From Rhizomys pruinosus (Eukaryota; Chordata; Mammalia; Rodentia; Spalacidae), in contig VZQC01005577.1 of assembly GCA_009823505.1 (NCBI GenBank), forward strand, positions 751,950 through 815,949: a stretch of 64,000 bases of DNA, in the 5' to 3' direction. A program made the translations under genes and the position numbers. Shown one piece after another: positions 53,577 through 64,000 of the stretch (positions are counted from its first letter, which is position 1; every line of letters starts with the position of its first letter). The notes beneath the pieces were generated by a model. It did not search any database and was not told where the DNA came from. It saw only the letters and a list, made by a program, of their open reading frames with translations.

Positions 53577-54601
53577 GGCTAGAGAGATGGCTCAGTGGTT
53601 AAAAGCATTTGCTGTTTTTGAAGAGGACCCAAGTTCAGTTCCCAGCACTCACATTGGGCAGGTCATAACCACCTGTGGCTCCAGAAGATCTCTTCTGGCC
53701 TCTGCCACCACGTGCATACATATGTGCACACTCAGACACAGACATACCCAGACACACACACACACACACACACCCCACATGTAAATAAAAACTGTTAAAA
53801 TGGTTTAAAAGGTGGGGGGGTGAGAGAGTTTTACTATGTAGCCCTGACTGGCATGGAAGGCAATGGAACCTACTATGTAGACCAGGCTAGCCTCAAACTC
53901 ACAGAGATCCTCTTACCTCTGGTCTCCTAAGTGCTGGGATTAAAGGAGTAGGCCACAACATCCAGCTAAAAAAAAAAAGTTTCAAAAAAGTCCTTTAATC
54001 TAAAGTGGCATAATGGTGCACACCTTTAATTCTAGGACTTGGGGGACAGAGGCAGGCAGATCTCTACAAGAATAAGGTCAGCCTGATCTACATAGTGAGT
54101 TCTAGGCCAGCTGGGAGTACAGCTAGACCCTGTCTCAAAAAGACCAAAAAAACAAAACAGGGCTGGAGAGATGGCTCAATGGTTAAGAGTATTCACTGGC
54201 TGCTCTTATAGAGAACCTGGGTTCGATTCCCAGTACCCACATGGCAACAAATAACTGTCTTTAACTCCAGTTACAAGGAGTCTGACATCCTCTTCTGACC
54301 TCCATGGGCACTGCACAACACTCATGCACCTACCATTACATGCAAGCATTACATTCATACACAGAAAATAAATTAAAAAACAAAAGTTGGGGCTGGAGAG
54401 ATAGCTCAGTGGTTAAGAGCACCGACTGCTCTTGCAGAGGACCTAGACTTGATTCCCAGCACCCACATGGCAGCTAGGAACCATCTTTACAGTTCCAGAG
54501 GAATCTAATGCCCTTTTCTGACCTCCACAGCATTGCACGACATGGGTACACCAACCTACATGCAGTACACTCATACACATAAAAATAAATAAATAAAATA
54601 A
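53577..54601. repeat. SINE cluster: B3+, B1-, B1+, B2+, B2+
   Basis: B3 53577-53790 with (ca)n at 53755; reverse B1 53815-53968; B1 54000-54150; B2 54160-54385; B2 54389-54601. Each has its own A tail. Confidence 0.88.
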
Positions 54602-54763
54602 AGTCTATTAATCTTGTGCTTTAAATTGGCTATTCATTCATACAGGACTTCATAAAATCATATTTTTAAAATAATTTAGGAAGTACTAGTTCATTGAGTT
54701 AGACAACAAATACTGTGAGGTATTTTCCTTTGAGTGATAGGACTGTTTCACTTTAAAAAAATC

Positions 54764-55610
54764 ACACTCGGGAGGCAGAGGCAGGTGGATTTCTGTGAGT
54801 TCAAGGCCACCTTGGTCTACAGAGTGAGTTCCAGGCCAGCTGGGGCTACAGGGAGAGACCTTGTCTCAAAAAGACCCCTGAAAAATAAATAAAATCCACT
54901 AAATATTCAAATCTAAATAATCATGCCTTGTTATTTTTTTTTTTCTTTTTGAGACAGTGTCACCCTATAGCCCCATCTGGCCTGGAACTTGCTATGTAGA
55001 ACATGCTGGCCTCAAACTCACAGAGATCCACCTGCCTCTGCCTCCCACGTGCTGGGATTATAGGCATGTGCAGCCAGGCCTGGCTCAATCTGTTGTTTAT
55101 TCTTTAAAATATAAATGGCTATTCATGGGGCTGGAGAGATGGCTTAGTGGTTAAGAGTATTGACTGCTCTTGCAGAAGACCCAGAATCAATTCCCAGCAA
55201 CCATACTGTGGCTAACAACTGTCTGTAACTCCAGTTCCAGGGGAATCTGATGCCCTCTTTTGACTTCTAATGACATTGCATGGCATGGGTGCACTTACAC
55301 ACATGCAGGCAACACACTTATACACATAAACTTAAATTAAAATTATTAAAAAATTGGGGCTGGAGAGATAGCCTAGCGGTTAAGAGCACCGACGCTCTTG
55401 CAGAGGACCCGGGTTCGATCCCCAGCACCCACATGGCGGCTAAGAACCGTCTGTAACTCCAATTCCAGGAGAACTCCAGTTCCAGGGGAATCTGAGACCC
55501 TCTTCTGACCTCCGCGGCATTGCACGACACGGGTGCACAGACCTGCANTGCAGAACTGCAAGGTACATTGCATTCATGCACATACAAAAGATAAATAAAT
55601 AAAAAAAAAA
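54764..55610. repeat. SINE cluster: B1+, B1-, B2+, B2+
   Basis: B1 54764-54890 (head missing); reverse B1 54940-55085; B2 55125-55350; young B2 55357-55610 with the ambiguous base and a scrambled tail. Confidence 0.88.
55548..55548. other. Single ambiguous base in a B2 tail
   Basis: An N in acctgcantgcag. The next 40 bases of the B2 are disordered compared with other copies, so this is likely a poor assembly join. Confidence 0.8.
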
Positions 55611-56230
55611 TTAAAAAGAAAAATTATTAAAAAAAGGGAGTTTTCCATGACAAAGTGGCTAGTTTAGCTCAAAAGTCTAATTACACAAAGGCTTTTTGCA
55701 AGACAGCCATCATGTGTTGTGTGGGTGAAACAGAAGAGCGAGGTTGAAACTATTAAAATTACCACGCAAAAATGGATAATACAAAAGATGATCCAACTCA
55801 AAGATCAAACATTTAATAAAATTATTGAAATTTTTAAAACACCGGGAACCACTTTCCAACATTTATGTTTGGTTTTGGTTTTCAAATGGATTTTGCCATA
55901 TGATGTTTGATATACATTTGGAAGGCAGAGAAAGCAGGCATGATCCGTGTGGGTTGCCAAGCCAGCCTGGTCTACATAGTGAGCTCCAGGTCAGCTGGAG
56001 CTATATTGAGATCTTGTCTCAAATAGACCCCACCCCCCAAAATTCAAATGGGTATAAAATTAAATAAATAATATAAATAAAATAAGATAAATAAAATGTT
56101 GATATGCAATTGTGCTCTATGTGCACATATGTGCGATGTGAGTGCAGGTGCCCTTGTAGGCCTCCAGGCATGAGATTCCCTGTAGCTAGAGTCATAGGCA
56201 GCTGTGAGCCATCCAAAGTTGATGATGGGT
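55611..56230. other. Unidentified sequence with old SINE remnants
   Basis: B1 remnant 55918-56035 (gaaagcaggcatgatccgtg, gagctccaggtcagctggag). B2-like reverse remnant 56095-56230. The rest is unassigned. Confidence 0.5.
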
Positions 56231-59200
56231 GTACAATCTTCTGGGGAACAGTAAATACACGGTCAGTCTCTGCAATAGGAGCATACTGTATGGTGAAGGT
56301 TTTGAAAGACAAGTGTGGAGAACCCTTAGATTGTCCACCAAAGCTGTAAGATCATTCAGAGCCAATGTCATCCAGTATGCAAGCGGGGGGCACTGTTTTT
56401 GGACCTTGTCCATTTAGAGGCTTAAAAGTGTGGCCTGCTGCTTAGCCCTAGTGGCAATACTCAACGTCTACATTATTGGCGGGCGAGCGGCTTTACGGAG
56501 GGTTTAACAAGCGCCTGCGGTTGACGTCTACACGTCCGACCACCTCAGTCTCTGCATTTATCACCTCTGTGCTCTAAATTGAGAGATGTGGACCCTCGCA
56601 TGCCTGTCCAGCTCCTATGCCACCAACTCCTTTCTGTCACAATGGTACTCTATATTCCTCTTGGAGACTCGTTCAAATCAAAGGCTCAAATAGAAACTCA
56701 TTCCCTTTAATATATGGTGTCACTAGCTTTGGTCATATTGGTTGTTATTTGTATCACCAGCAACAGATAAACATGTGCCTACGTTATCAGTCACAGTTAT
56801 TTTATGAGTACCAGAGAAGGGTCGGAGTACTAGTTGGGCTGTGAAAAACACTGAGCAGCGCATGAGAGACCCCAAGGTGTTTTCGCGCAGAAATGTTAGG
56901 GATGGGCCACTCTTGGAACTTTGGGCTCAGAAAAGCTTACTATGTGACAACCTGACTAACTCTGAAGAGGCTAAGGGTGGCACATTCTAAATAGGGAAGA
57001 ACCCGGAAGAAAGCTATCTGAGCAAAAACAGTGATGAGAAAAATGTATTTCCAGTGGAAAATAAAGACTTGGGCAGCAAATGGGATATTTTGATAAAAAG
57101 TCTGGCAGCAGTTTGCCCACAGCCCAGGTGCTTGCCTGATGCTGGGTTGGGGGGCAGTGGATTGGTGTCTTTGGTGGATGATATTGCAAGACAGCCTAAT
57201 GTAGGGAAAGAATACTAGGTTGGGCGTAGCGGCTTTTTAGATATAGAAGAATATTATTAACAGATCGGTGGACAAGTCGAAAAAAACAAGAACCCAAATA
57301 ATGAGCATAATGGGAGACATGCAGGGATATAATATTGACAGTTCTTGGATTCTTTGGAGAAACCTGTTTGGCAACTAGGAAGGATATTAAAATGGAGTTA
57401 TTGCGCGCTAAGGCATTAGTAAAGGAGAGGCTCTCCTGAACGAGTATAGGAGACATAAAAGGCATATAAGGAGAGGCCTCGGGATTTACAACTAAACAAC
57501 AAGAATCATACAGGCCAGGAGTCCACAGCGAAGACATAACAAACGACAAGAGTTGGCGGCCACGCCTTTAAATCCTAGTACTCGGGAGGGCAGAGGCAGG
57601 GCAGATCTTTGAGTTCAAACCTAGCCTGGACTTTACTACAGATAATTGTGGAGTTCAGGACAGGCGGAGGTGCGCTACAGCGGGAGACCCTGTCTTGTAA
57701 AAAAAAAAAAACTAAAACAACCGAACAAAAATGAACAACCAAAAAAAAAAAAAAAAAAGAAAGAGAAAAGATAAAAATAAAGATAATAACTTTCTCAGGT
57801 ACTTGCAAGTGGGACAAGGGGCGCAAGGCAGAGCCCAGCTAATCCTCCAACTTTTCAAATATGATTGTTAAAAAACTGAAAAGCATTTCTGCTCAACAAA
57901 TTACACAGGAAGACAAGGAGAGAAAAAATTGCAATGTGCGTTGATGACATTTAGCCAGGGTACATCCCACAAATGACGTGTAGCAAGACGTCTCGAAAAT
58001 TGACTGCATGGCGGATCATTTTGCAGCCTGTGCTGCTGCTATTAGGAGGCAGTGGAAGATTTGCAAGAGTGAAGGGTCATCAGTTCTTCCTACAAGGTTT
58101 CAGAGAGCTGCCAAGGTCAGGGTTTCGAGGCTGAACAAGCAGTTGTCCCTGCAGGTGGAAAGTAGCCCTGATAGGGCCATGCGTGAAGGCTTGTGAATGT
58201 GAAGCCATGGGTTTGGCAGCGGAGGACCCCAAGAAGACATGTCGATGGTCTATGCCAGAGACCTGGTTAGATATTTGTCAAGGAGGGCTGCATACAGGTA
58301 GTGGTACCGGCCTAAGAAAAAAGATGTATGTTACATGCAAAGCTGGAAGAGCCTTTAGCCATCTAAGCTCTTTGTAAGTCAAGTCCCAGAAGTCGCAACA
58401 TGGAGCCTACTGGACTTGGTTTTTGCACTGATGGTTTTCGGGTCTAGTTTTTTGGTCCAGGATTCCTGTCTCCGCCACGTATGCCCTCTATTCGCTCCCG
58501 TTATGTTTTGGGCAGGGGAAACTAGCTTGAATGTGTGTGTAAGTTCAGTTCCATCTGATTAATCAATGTGGTCAGTGATAAGGTTTAATTCTGTACTTTT
58601 ATTTTACTAGTGATAGAGCTTACAAGTATAATTATACTTGTCTCTGGCAAGTCTCAGAAGAGGACCTTCTGGCCTATGGCGTAGAAGCACTTATTAGAGT
58701 CAACCCAGATTGTGCTACATGTGCGCAAATAGAGCGATACTAGAGGTCACTATATGCAGAGCACACCATTTTGGGAGAGTCTAAATGCATTTTACATGTA
58801 TAATGTCAGGACCCTTTATGGCCAGGGGATGGATGTTAATGATAGGTACGTTTGGTTAGAAGTAAAATGGAAGTAATTCCCCCAAGTTTAAAGGCATGTT
58901 ATAAAAGCATGTATGGTGCATATCAATTATTTGTAACCACCAGGCAATCTGTTATTGGTTTACATGAATCTGAATAAAATGGGTGGTGGCCACTTTTTTG
59001 TAAAGTCTTCTAAGAAGATTTGGGCCATGCCTGGTATAAGATGTGAGGGAAGTAACATATGATTGGGGCAGGGACTTCGCAAGTGAGGTTTTTTTATATA
59101 TTTTCTTTGTCTTTTTTCTTGTGTTTATTGCCGCACCATTCGTTTTGCATGAATGTATTAGCTTATCTGCTATTTGCACAAAGGTTACTGTATGCTGTGC

Positions 59201-60047
59201 ACCTCATTTAACGGTATGCATGCCAGCAGGTGAGAAAGGAGTACAAGAGACCTTTGGGAGGGCGTCGAATGACACCCCGGGAACTGGATTCTCCTTGGAA
59301 TTGGGAGTCCTAAGAACGGTAAAATCTCGGCCGCCATGTAGGGTGCTGGGTATTGAACCCCAGGTCACTTTTACTTGACAAGAACAAAGCTGTCTTCGCG
59401 CTTCCTTATAAGCCTGAATCTTCTCTTGTTGAACAAAGTAGGCCATTCGCTCCTAGCCCATCTAAGCCTTCCATGAGTTAACAGAAGTAGCGCCTATTTT
59501 GCGTACCTTTTCTAGCAGTCGGCCACTCCTCGATGGATTTTCCTGGCTATTGCTCTTTTGGCGAGATCGTGACCTTTACTCTACATTGCTGCTCGCCTAA
59601 GCTTCTCTAAGCCGAACACAATTAGATTCCCGCCACAAGGACTCTAATTCCCTGGAAACCGTCAATTCTTTTCCACTTCAAAGGCTGTCAAAATTAAACA
59701 TTTCCTCCTGATATATTAAGTATCAGCGTACCCAAAACAACCATGGCTTTGGTTCATGGTTTTGTAATGTTTGAGTGTATACAACTTATAATGCGCTCGT
59801 GAACACGGTACAACACCTAGTGGACTAATACTAGTATAGATTCATTTGATATTATTATGAACTTTACTCAACCAACTAATGCCTCATCATCAATACAATA
59901 AACCATTTTTATACTGGAAGATTGAGGACCCCATACTTTCCCCTGCACGGACTTGTAGTTGAGGCAATAGAATGCAGAACATAGCACAGTGCTTAAAAAA
60001 GGTAAGAACCAAGTACATTGATCTGCAAGGTCAAATGTGCCAGCGAG

Positions 60048-60082
<35 letters not shown>

Positions 60083-62020
60083 GTTTATTTTTTTTTTAAT
60101 GGGAAGTTTCCTAGACCCAATGTGCCCGCCCATTTACTAGACCCACACACTAGCCCACCAGAGACATCATGTCATGACATAGCCAACTATTCCAATTCGT
60201 CGTTCTTCATCTAACATTTTCCTCCTTCCTCTGTCTTTCAATCATATTTACAAATTCTCTCAAAATAGGTAACATGTTAGATCGGGTTTTGTATGAAAGA
60301 GGCAAGAAGTTTCATCTTGTTTCAGTCCAGTATTTATAGACTTGTTTGGTTGTTTTTGTGTTGTTTCCAATATGCATTACAACCAATCCTGCTTCATCCA
60401 ATCAGGAACAAAAAACAAAGCGGTCTCGGGTGGCCCTACACGCACCAAAGAAATAAACTTACAACTAGGTTAACTTTATCAACGTGCGTTGTTTCTGGAT
60501 CTGGTTATGAGCATACAGAACTTTAAGGTCCATACGAGCTTATATGCATTCCTACTAGCTCCAGCCTATGTATGTTTCTCTAGGCAAAGCTTAGGCATTC
60601 TGGAATTGTGTGCTCCTTACCTCTTTAAATCAGTTGGCGCAACTGGCATAGGAACTCCACATTGGTAAGCATGGGGTTACCACATTGTCTTGTACTTCCC
60701 CTTACCTTACTTCGTCAGTAGGGGCATTGGGGCGTGGGTTCCAGCTCACTTGCTAATTCTGGAACGAATAGTACGTCAGGAAAGGCTAGACCAAGAGAGA
60801 AAAAAAACGACTCTCATGATTGCGGTTCCGGCAATAAAGCAATCTCGAAATCGTCCCTGGTGGTGGAGGATTCCCTGGTAAGCATTGTAACAACTAGTTA
60901 TAAGAGGTTACCTACCTAGCCACTAAGAGAAGGGGCTGAGGGACTTCTGGTCGTAGGTGTGGCGCACTTAAACAGGTTTGGCCTAAGTTTACTATTCCAA
61001 GTACTTTGTGCACGAAGAGGGGTTACTCCTACTCCTGTGTGGCCTCCACTTTCACTCAGCGCCACGTACGAGACATTTTAGAACAACCCACCAGCATAGG
61101 TGGATATGGAGAGTTAATCTCCATGTACAATTATCAATACAATTTCCAGCAGTTACCTCCCACGCAGCGTCGCTCTTGTTGGCCCAACTAGCGTGAAGAA
61201 CACTAAGTCTAAGAACCATACTACCTAGTAATGTAAAGGGGAAATTTCGTGCAAAATCTCTTAGTTTTCTATCTCTAAATGAGAAATTATGCCCGGGCAA
61301 TTCCTGGGTGTGAAGAGCCTATGCTTTTTCTCTTGGGTTGCTTATTAAATTGATACTTTGGAGCAGAGCCCAGGCCACCTATCTTTGAGACGATCAGTGC
61401 CATCCCTTAGGGGGCAACTGGTTGGGAACGCTGGGGAGAGCTTATGCTACTTCTCTGAAAGCTCTCAAGGAACCCAAACACAGTTAGAAGCTAACAATTT
61501 TCACTTTCAACGTATAGAGGGCCGTTTACGCGCTTAGGGCATAGATTTGCTACCCTGCTCAGTGCCGATAAATATATTTCACATGTATCACAAGGGGAGC
61601 TGACTTTTTCCTCCCAGTTGATGGACTTTGACCTTTAGGACTGAAATAAACCGCACACATTTCACGCATGGAAGTTGCTCATATTGTCGTCAGAATACTA
61701 CCAAAGACGAGGTGGTGCAAACGCTTATGTTTCGGCACAGTGGAGATCTCTCCAGCCCCCAGAGAGCCTCCCAACACAAAGGAATAATAGTAAAAGGCCG
61801 GAGGCTGCTCTATTATTGTCCTCTAAAGTTTGGATTACATTATATTAGAATACTTCCACCAAGTGGGTCGAGAAAGAACTGCCCTTGGAAGTGGCCATAG
61901 AGAGACCCTGCTGCACGGAGGAAACAGTGGACGGTCTCAACTTACTATGGGAGATGAAGGGATGCTTGGTACTGAAGACCACATAATCAATGAGCAAGAT
62001 ACGTTACATATTACATTAAG
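56231..62020. other. Tract of probable low-accuracy gap-fill sequence
   Basis: SINE density falls sharply. The copies that can be seen (B1 57548-57720, reverse B2 59090-59375) are riddled with one-base insertions and deletions. Homopolymer artefacts occur (60048-60098: T run joined to A run to T run). The many small open frames are not supported. It also contains a 20-bp palindrome at 58622-58641. Confidence 0.6.
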
Positions 62021-62031
62021 CTCTGTCTTAC

Positions 62032-62387
62032 CTTTTGATTGATAACAAATCCTTTATTGGATTCAGCACAGACTTTCTGTTTTAGGTCTATTATCTTCTA
62101 TACTCTATCTTCAATAAATTTTCTTTCAGCTTTTACCAATTTCTTTTTCTCTTGTGCAGGCTATAAAGAAACAGTGCCGGGCGATGGTGACACAGCCTTA
62201 ATCCTAGCACTTTGAGGAGGGAGGCAGGCGGATTCTTTGTGAGTTCAAGGCCAGCCGGTCTACGAGTGGAGTTCCTGACGCTGGGGCTTTACAGGGGACC
62301 CTGTTCTCAAAAAGACCAAAAAAAAAAAAAAAAAAAAAAAAAGAAAAGAAAAGTAAAATGAATGAAAGAAAACCAGAGCTCACTTCT
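62032..62387 (-). pseudogene. Cct6b: Cct6b exon ~7, split by a B1 SINE and carrying a TAG stop
   Basis: The exon starts at 62387 after ...ttaatctttag with A GAA GTG AGC TCT GGT TTT (T-EVSSGF, family EVNSGFFYK). It is then interrupted by an inverted B1 and resumes at about 62174, reading KLVKAERKFIEDRV*KIIDL and on through QKVCAESNKGFVINQK to the donor GTAAGA. TAG at 62098-62100 replaces the usual Gln or Lys codon. One Val codon of FVVINQ is missing. The junction after the B1 also appears to have lost bases relative to FFYKSA. The B1 itself shows many small indels, so single-base differences here may be sequencing errors; the insertion is harder to explain that way. Confidence 0.85.
62176..62360 (+). 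repeat. B1 SINE inside Cct6b exon ~7
   Basis: gccgggcgatggtgacacag to ctgttctcaaaaagacc and a 35-base A tail. Flanks ataaagaaacag (62163) and atgaaagaaaaccag (62363) are an imperfect target-site duplication of coding sequence. Indels in the body match the error pattern of the tract to the left. Confidence 0.88.
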
Positions 62388-62412
62388 CTAAAGATTAATA
62401 AGAACAAATTAT

Positions 62413-62740
62413 TACACTAGGTATGGTGACACATACCTATAATCCCAGAAGTCAGGAGGCTGAAGCAAGAGGTTCTACAAGTTTGAAGCTACCAAGCAAT
62501 ATAAGACCCTTCCTCAAAAAACCAAAAAAGACTGGATGGATGGTGCCACACCTTTAATCCAAGCACTTGTGGATAGCAGAGGCAGGCAGGTGTCTATGAT
62601 TTCAAGGCCAGCTTGGTCTACAAGAAGAGTCCAGGATAGCTGGAGCTACAGAGAAGAAAACCCGGCCTTGGTCGTCAAAAGACCAGAAAGGAGAAGAAAA
62701 AAGAAAAAAGAAAGAAAGAAAGAAAGAAGGAAAGAAAGGG
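62413..62740 (+). repeat. Old B1, then B1 with (aaag)n tail
   Basis: 62413-62520 (ctaggtatggtgacacatac); 62530-62692 (gactggatggatggtgccac), then gaaagaaagaaagaaag. Confidence 0.8.
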
Positions 62741-62910
62741 AGGATGGCCTCATAGGATAGCGCAGAAGTAGGATTACCCAAAAAGGCCAACTAAAACCAA
62801 ATTAAAGCAAATATAGAGTCCTCCTCTGAAGTTCAAGCAAAGGACGGGTCCACCAGTCGAAAAGACACAGAATACCCACCTCACCTGCAAGGAAATACTG
62901 TACAGCAGAG

Positions 62911-62966
62911 AGAAGGAAGGAAGGAAGGAAGGAAGGAAGGAAGGAAGGAAGGAAGGAAGGAAGGCA
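62911..62966. repeat. (aagg)n microsatellite
   Basis: About thirteen units of gaag/aagg. Reverse-frame ORFs here are repeat translations. Confidence 0.98.
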
Positions 62967-63091
62967 AACCCAAAAGCCAAAAGCCAAAAGCAAGCAAAAA
63001 AGTTAGTAAAGGGGATGGGGGAGAGAGGAGTCTATCTGAAGCATTTGGTAATAAGAAAGAGATTTAAAAAGGCTTTTGGAAAAAAGTAAGA

Positions 63092-63300
63092 GCTGGGCAC
63101 TGTAGCTCATACTTGTAATCCCAATACTCAGAAAACTGAGACAGGAGGGTTGCTGCAAGTCAGAGGCCATCCTGGACTAGAGATTGAAACCCTGTCTCCA
63201 AAGAGGAAGAGAGACAGAAGAGAGGGAGAGGGAGCGGTGCAGAGATAGGGAGAGGGGGATGAAACGAGAGAAAAGGGTGTATGGAGGGAGGATGGGAGAA
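63092..63300 (+). repeat. Old B1 with purine-rich tail
   Basis: agctgggcactgtagctcat to accctgtctcc, then a (ga)-rich tract to 63300. Confidence 0.75.
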
Positions 63301-63305
63301 GATCT

Positions 63306-63510
63306 GGGGCTAGAGAGATCGCTCAGCACTTAAGAGCGTGTACTGCTTTTGCAGAGGATTGAGCTCTGCTCCCAGCACCCACATCAGCAGCTCACAACTG
63401 CCTGAAACCCAAATACCAGAAGGATCTGATACCTTTGGCCTCTGGTGGCCCCTGCACTCATGTGGACATACCTATACACAGACACAAACCCATATAAATA
63501 ATTTTAAAAT
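63306..63510 (+). repeat. B3 SINE
   Basis: ggggctagagagatcgctca, gagctctgctcccagcaccc, to acatacctatacacagacac, 75 bases from exon ~6. Confidence 0.85.
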
Positions 63511-63580
63511 AATAGAAATAGTTTTTAAAAGGGAAGGAAAAATGTAAAGAGTTTCAAAAGTTACAAAAACAAACTGACAT

Positions 63581-63582
63581 AT
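63581..63582 (-). other. Cct6b: Disabled splice donor of Cct6b exon ~6
   Basis: Gene-strand sequence is GAAAAAAC|ATATGTCAG. Restoring one G at the first intron base would give a normal donor. The change is G to A in an ancestral C-G pair, so a CpG transition. Confidence 0.7.
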
Positions 63583-63693
63583 GTTTTTTCATATTCTAGT
63601 GATACACTGCAGATAAGGATAAATGCATCTTGCACTTGCTTCTTCATACTTGGATGGCGGGCACCATGGTCCAAAACTAATCCTCAGATCAAC
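63583..63693 (-). pseudogene. Cct6b: Cct6b exon ~6 (apical domain), with stop codon and lost donor
   Basis: 111 nt. It reads [13 protein letters not shown] then [10 protein letters not shown] and ends SLEYEKT with the last codon split 2+1, as expected for CCT6 (family [18 protein letters not shown]). The acceptor is ...tgttttaatag. An in-frame TGA at 63684-63686 stands where the family has Arg; CGA to TGA is a single CpG transition. The exon ends ...GAA AAA AC followed by ATATGTCAG, so the donor GT reads AT. A GT four bases further on would shift the frame. The flanking sequence looks clean, so I favour real mutations over read errors. Confidence 0.87.
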
Positions 63694-63819
63694 CTATTAA
63701 AACATGCAATGTTTCTCTGAATACACCTTCTAAAACTAGAATGATACTAAAAGTTTCAAACTGTTTCCTTGTATACTTCAACCCTAACATATAATTAGTA
63801 GAATCAGGAAAGAAAGATC

Positions 63820-64000
63820 TTGGACCAGCCCGAGGAGGATCCTGAGGGAGCCGCTTGAGCAGTTGCCGTCACCACCGCTACTGCCTCCGGCGCGACTGCA
63901 GCTCCAGGCCAGCCCACCTTCCTGCCCGGGCCTCGGCCGACCGCTCCCGGCCGCCCTCTCGCCGCCATCGGACTTCGCTTCCTCGTCCTGACGCCCCCCT
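63820..64000. other. CpG-rich unidentified segment at the window edge
   Basis: Abruptly GC-rich after AT-rich intron. CpG-dense, like a promoter or 5'UTR. The plus strand is open from 63880 to the end (AVAVTTATASGATAAPGQPT...), and the minus strand holds an ATG in agtccgatggcggcg with an open frame to about 63813. It lies upstream of exon ~6, where several Cct6b exons should still follow, so it is not the Cct6b promoter in a normal gene. A retrocopy 5' end is possible. Confidence 0.4.

Larger units (their letters stand above)
8585..63693 (-). pseudogene. Cct6b: Broken Cct6b gene (chaperonin subunit zeta-2), last nine coding exons
   Basis: CCT6B is the testis-type zeta subunit of the TRiC/CCT ring, a cytosolic ATP-driven chaperonin that folds actin, tubulin and other proteins. 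Nine exons on the minus strand read in the right order and phase across 55 kb, covering the apical domain, the second half of the intermediate domain, the equatorial GAGAVE region and the C-terminus. Residues such as [13 protein letters not shown] QGRARLGVQ and [10 protein letters not shown] favour CCT6B over CCT6A. Introns are kept, so this is not a processed copy. Lesions: TGA at 63684, donor GT changed to AT at 63581, B1 inside the exon at 62.2 kb, TAG at 62098, B2 inside the exon at 37.3 kb, and a one-base deletion near 37266. The rest is well preserved, so loss looks fairly recent, or this is a decayed duplicate. The first exons are outside the window. Exon numbers below assume a 14-exon gene. 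Confidence 0.88.

Noticed and set aside
56231..62020. Numerous small plus-strand ORFs in the 56-62 kb tract, including one of 111 codons
   Set aside because: The tract looks error-rich and one of the frames overlaps a reverse B2; no coherent exon structure.
62774..62993. Minus-strand ORFs rich in PSFLPSFL
   Set aside because: Translation of the (aagg)n microsatellite.

Overview
The window is nuclear DNA of a muroid rodent. The evidence is a dense load of B1, B2, B3, B4 and ID SINEs (roughly one every 300-400 bases), truncated LINE-1 copies, one L2 fossil and a class II endogenous retrovirus. The B1 and B2 copies belong to subfamilies with typical endings (B1 ending in ...ctcaaaaagacc plus A-tail, B2 with ...gcattgcacgacacgggtgcac...). 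I cannot name the species. Nearly all the open frames in the window are SINE, LINE or minisatellite sequence read in some frame and are not genes.

The only gene recognised is the 3' two-thirds of the spliced minus-strand gene for the testis-type chaperonin subunit CCT6B (TCP-1 zeta-2). Nine consecutive coding exons run from 63.7 kb (upstream) to 8.7 kb (stop codon, then a 3'UTR with an AATAAA signal). Six of them are clean: correct phase, AG acceptors and GT donors, with one GC donor. Three are damaged: the exon at 63.6 kb has an in-frame TGA and an AT where the donor GT should be; the exon at 62.0-62.4 kb is split by a B1 and carries an in-frame TAG; the exon at 37.2-37.6 kb is split by a B2 with a perfect 17-bp target-site duplication and also lacks one base. 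As assembled, this is a broken gene copy that keeps its intron/exon structure, probably a unitary pseudogene. The first exons lie beyond the right edge.

Layout: 1-8.58 kb, region 3' of the gene, all repeats and unidentified sequence. 8.58-17.3 kb, exons 11-14 (numbering assumes the usual 14-exon layout) plus L2, L1, B2 and B1. 16.42-16.78 kb, assembly gap. 17.3-37.2 kb, a 20-kb intron full of nested SINEs, L1 fragments and URR1-like repeats, with a 33-bp minisatellite at 35 kb. 37.2-42.6 kb, exons 8-10 with a 52-bp tandem repeat, an antisense LTR and a minisatellite grown inside a B4 SINE. 42.6-62.0 kb, a 19-kb intron holding an L1 3' end, a non-coding ERVK-like provirus (44.24-52.14 kb) with one env-like open frame, and from about 56.2 kb a tract that looks like error-rich gap-fill. 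62.0-63.7 kb, exons 6-7. The last 180 bases are CpG-rich and unidentified.

Beyond the gene loss, the most interesting structure is a composite SINE. The first ~100 bases of B2 are joined at the same point to a complete B1, in six copies on both strands, two of them with target-site duplications around the whole composite. This suggests that a tRNA/7SL chimera retroposes as one unit in this lineage. Four long perfect inverted repeats of a kind expected from local template switching are also present.
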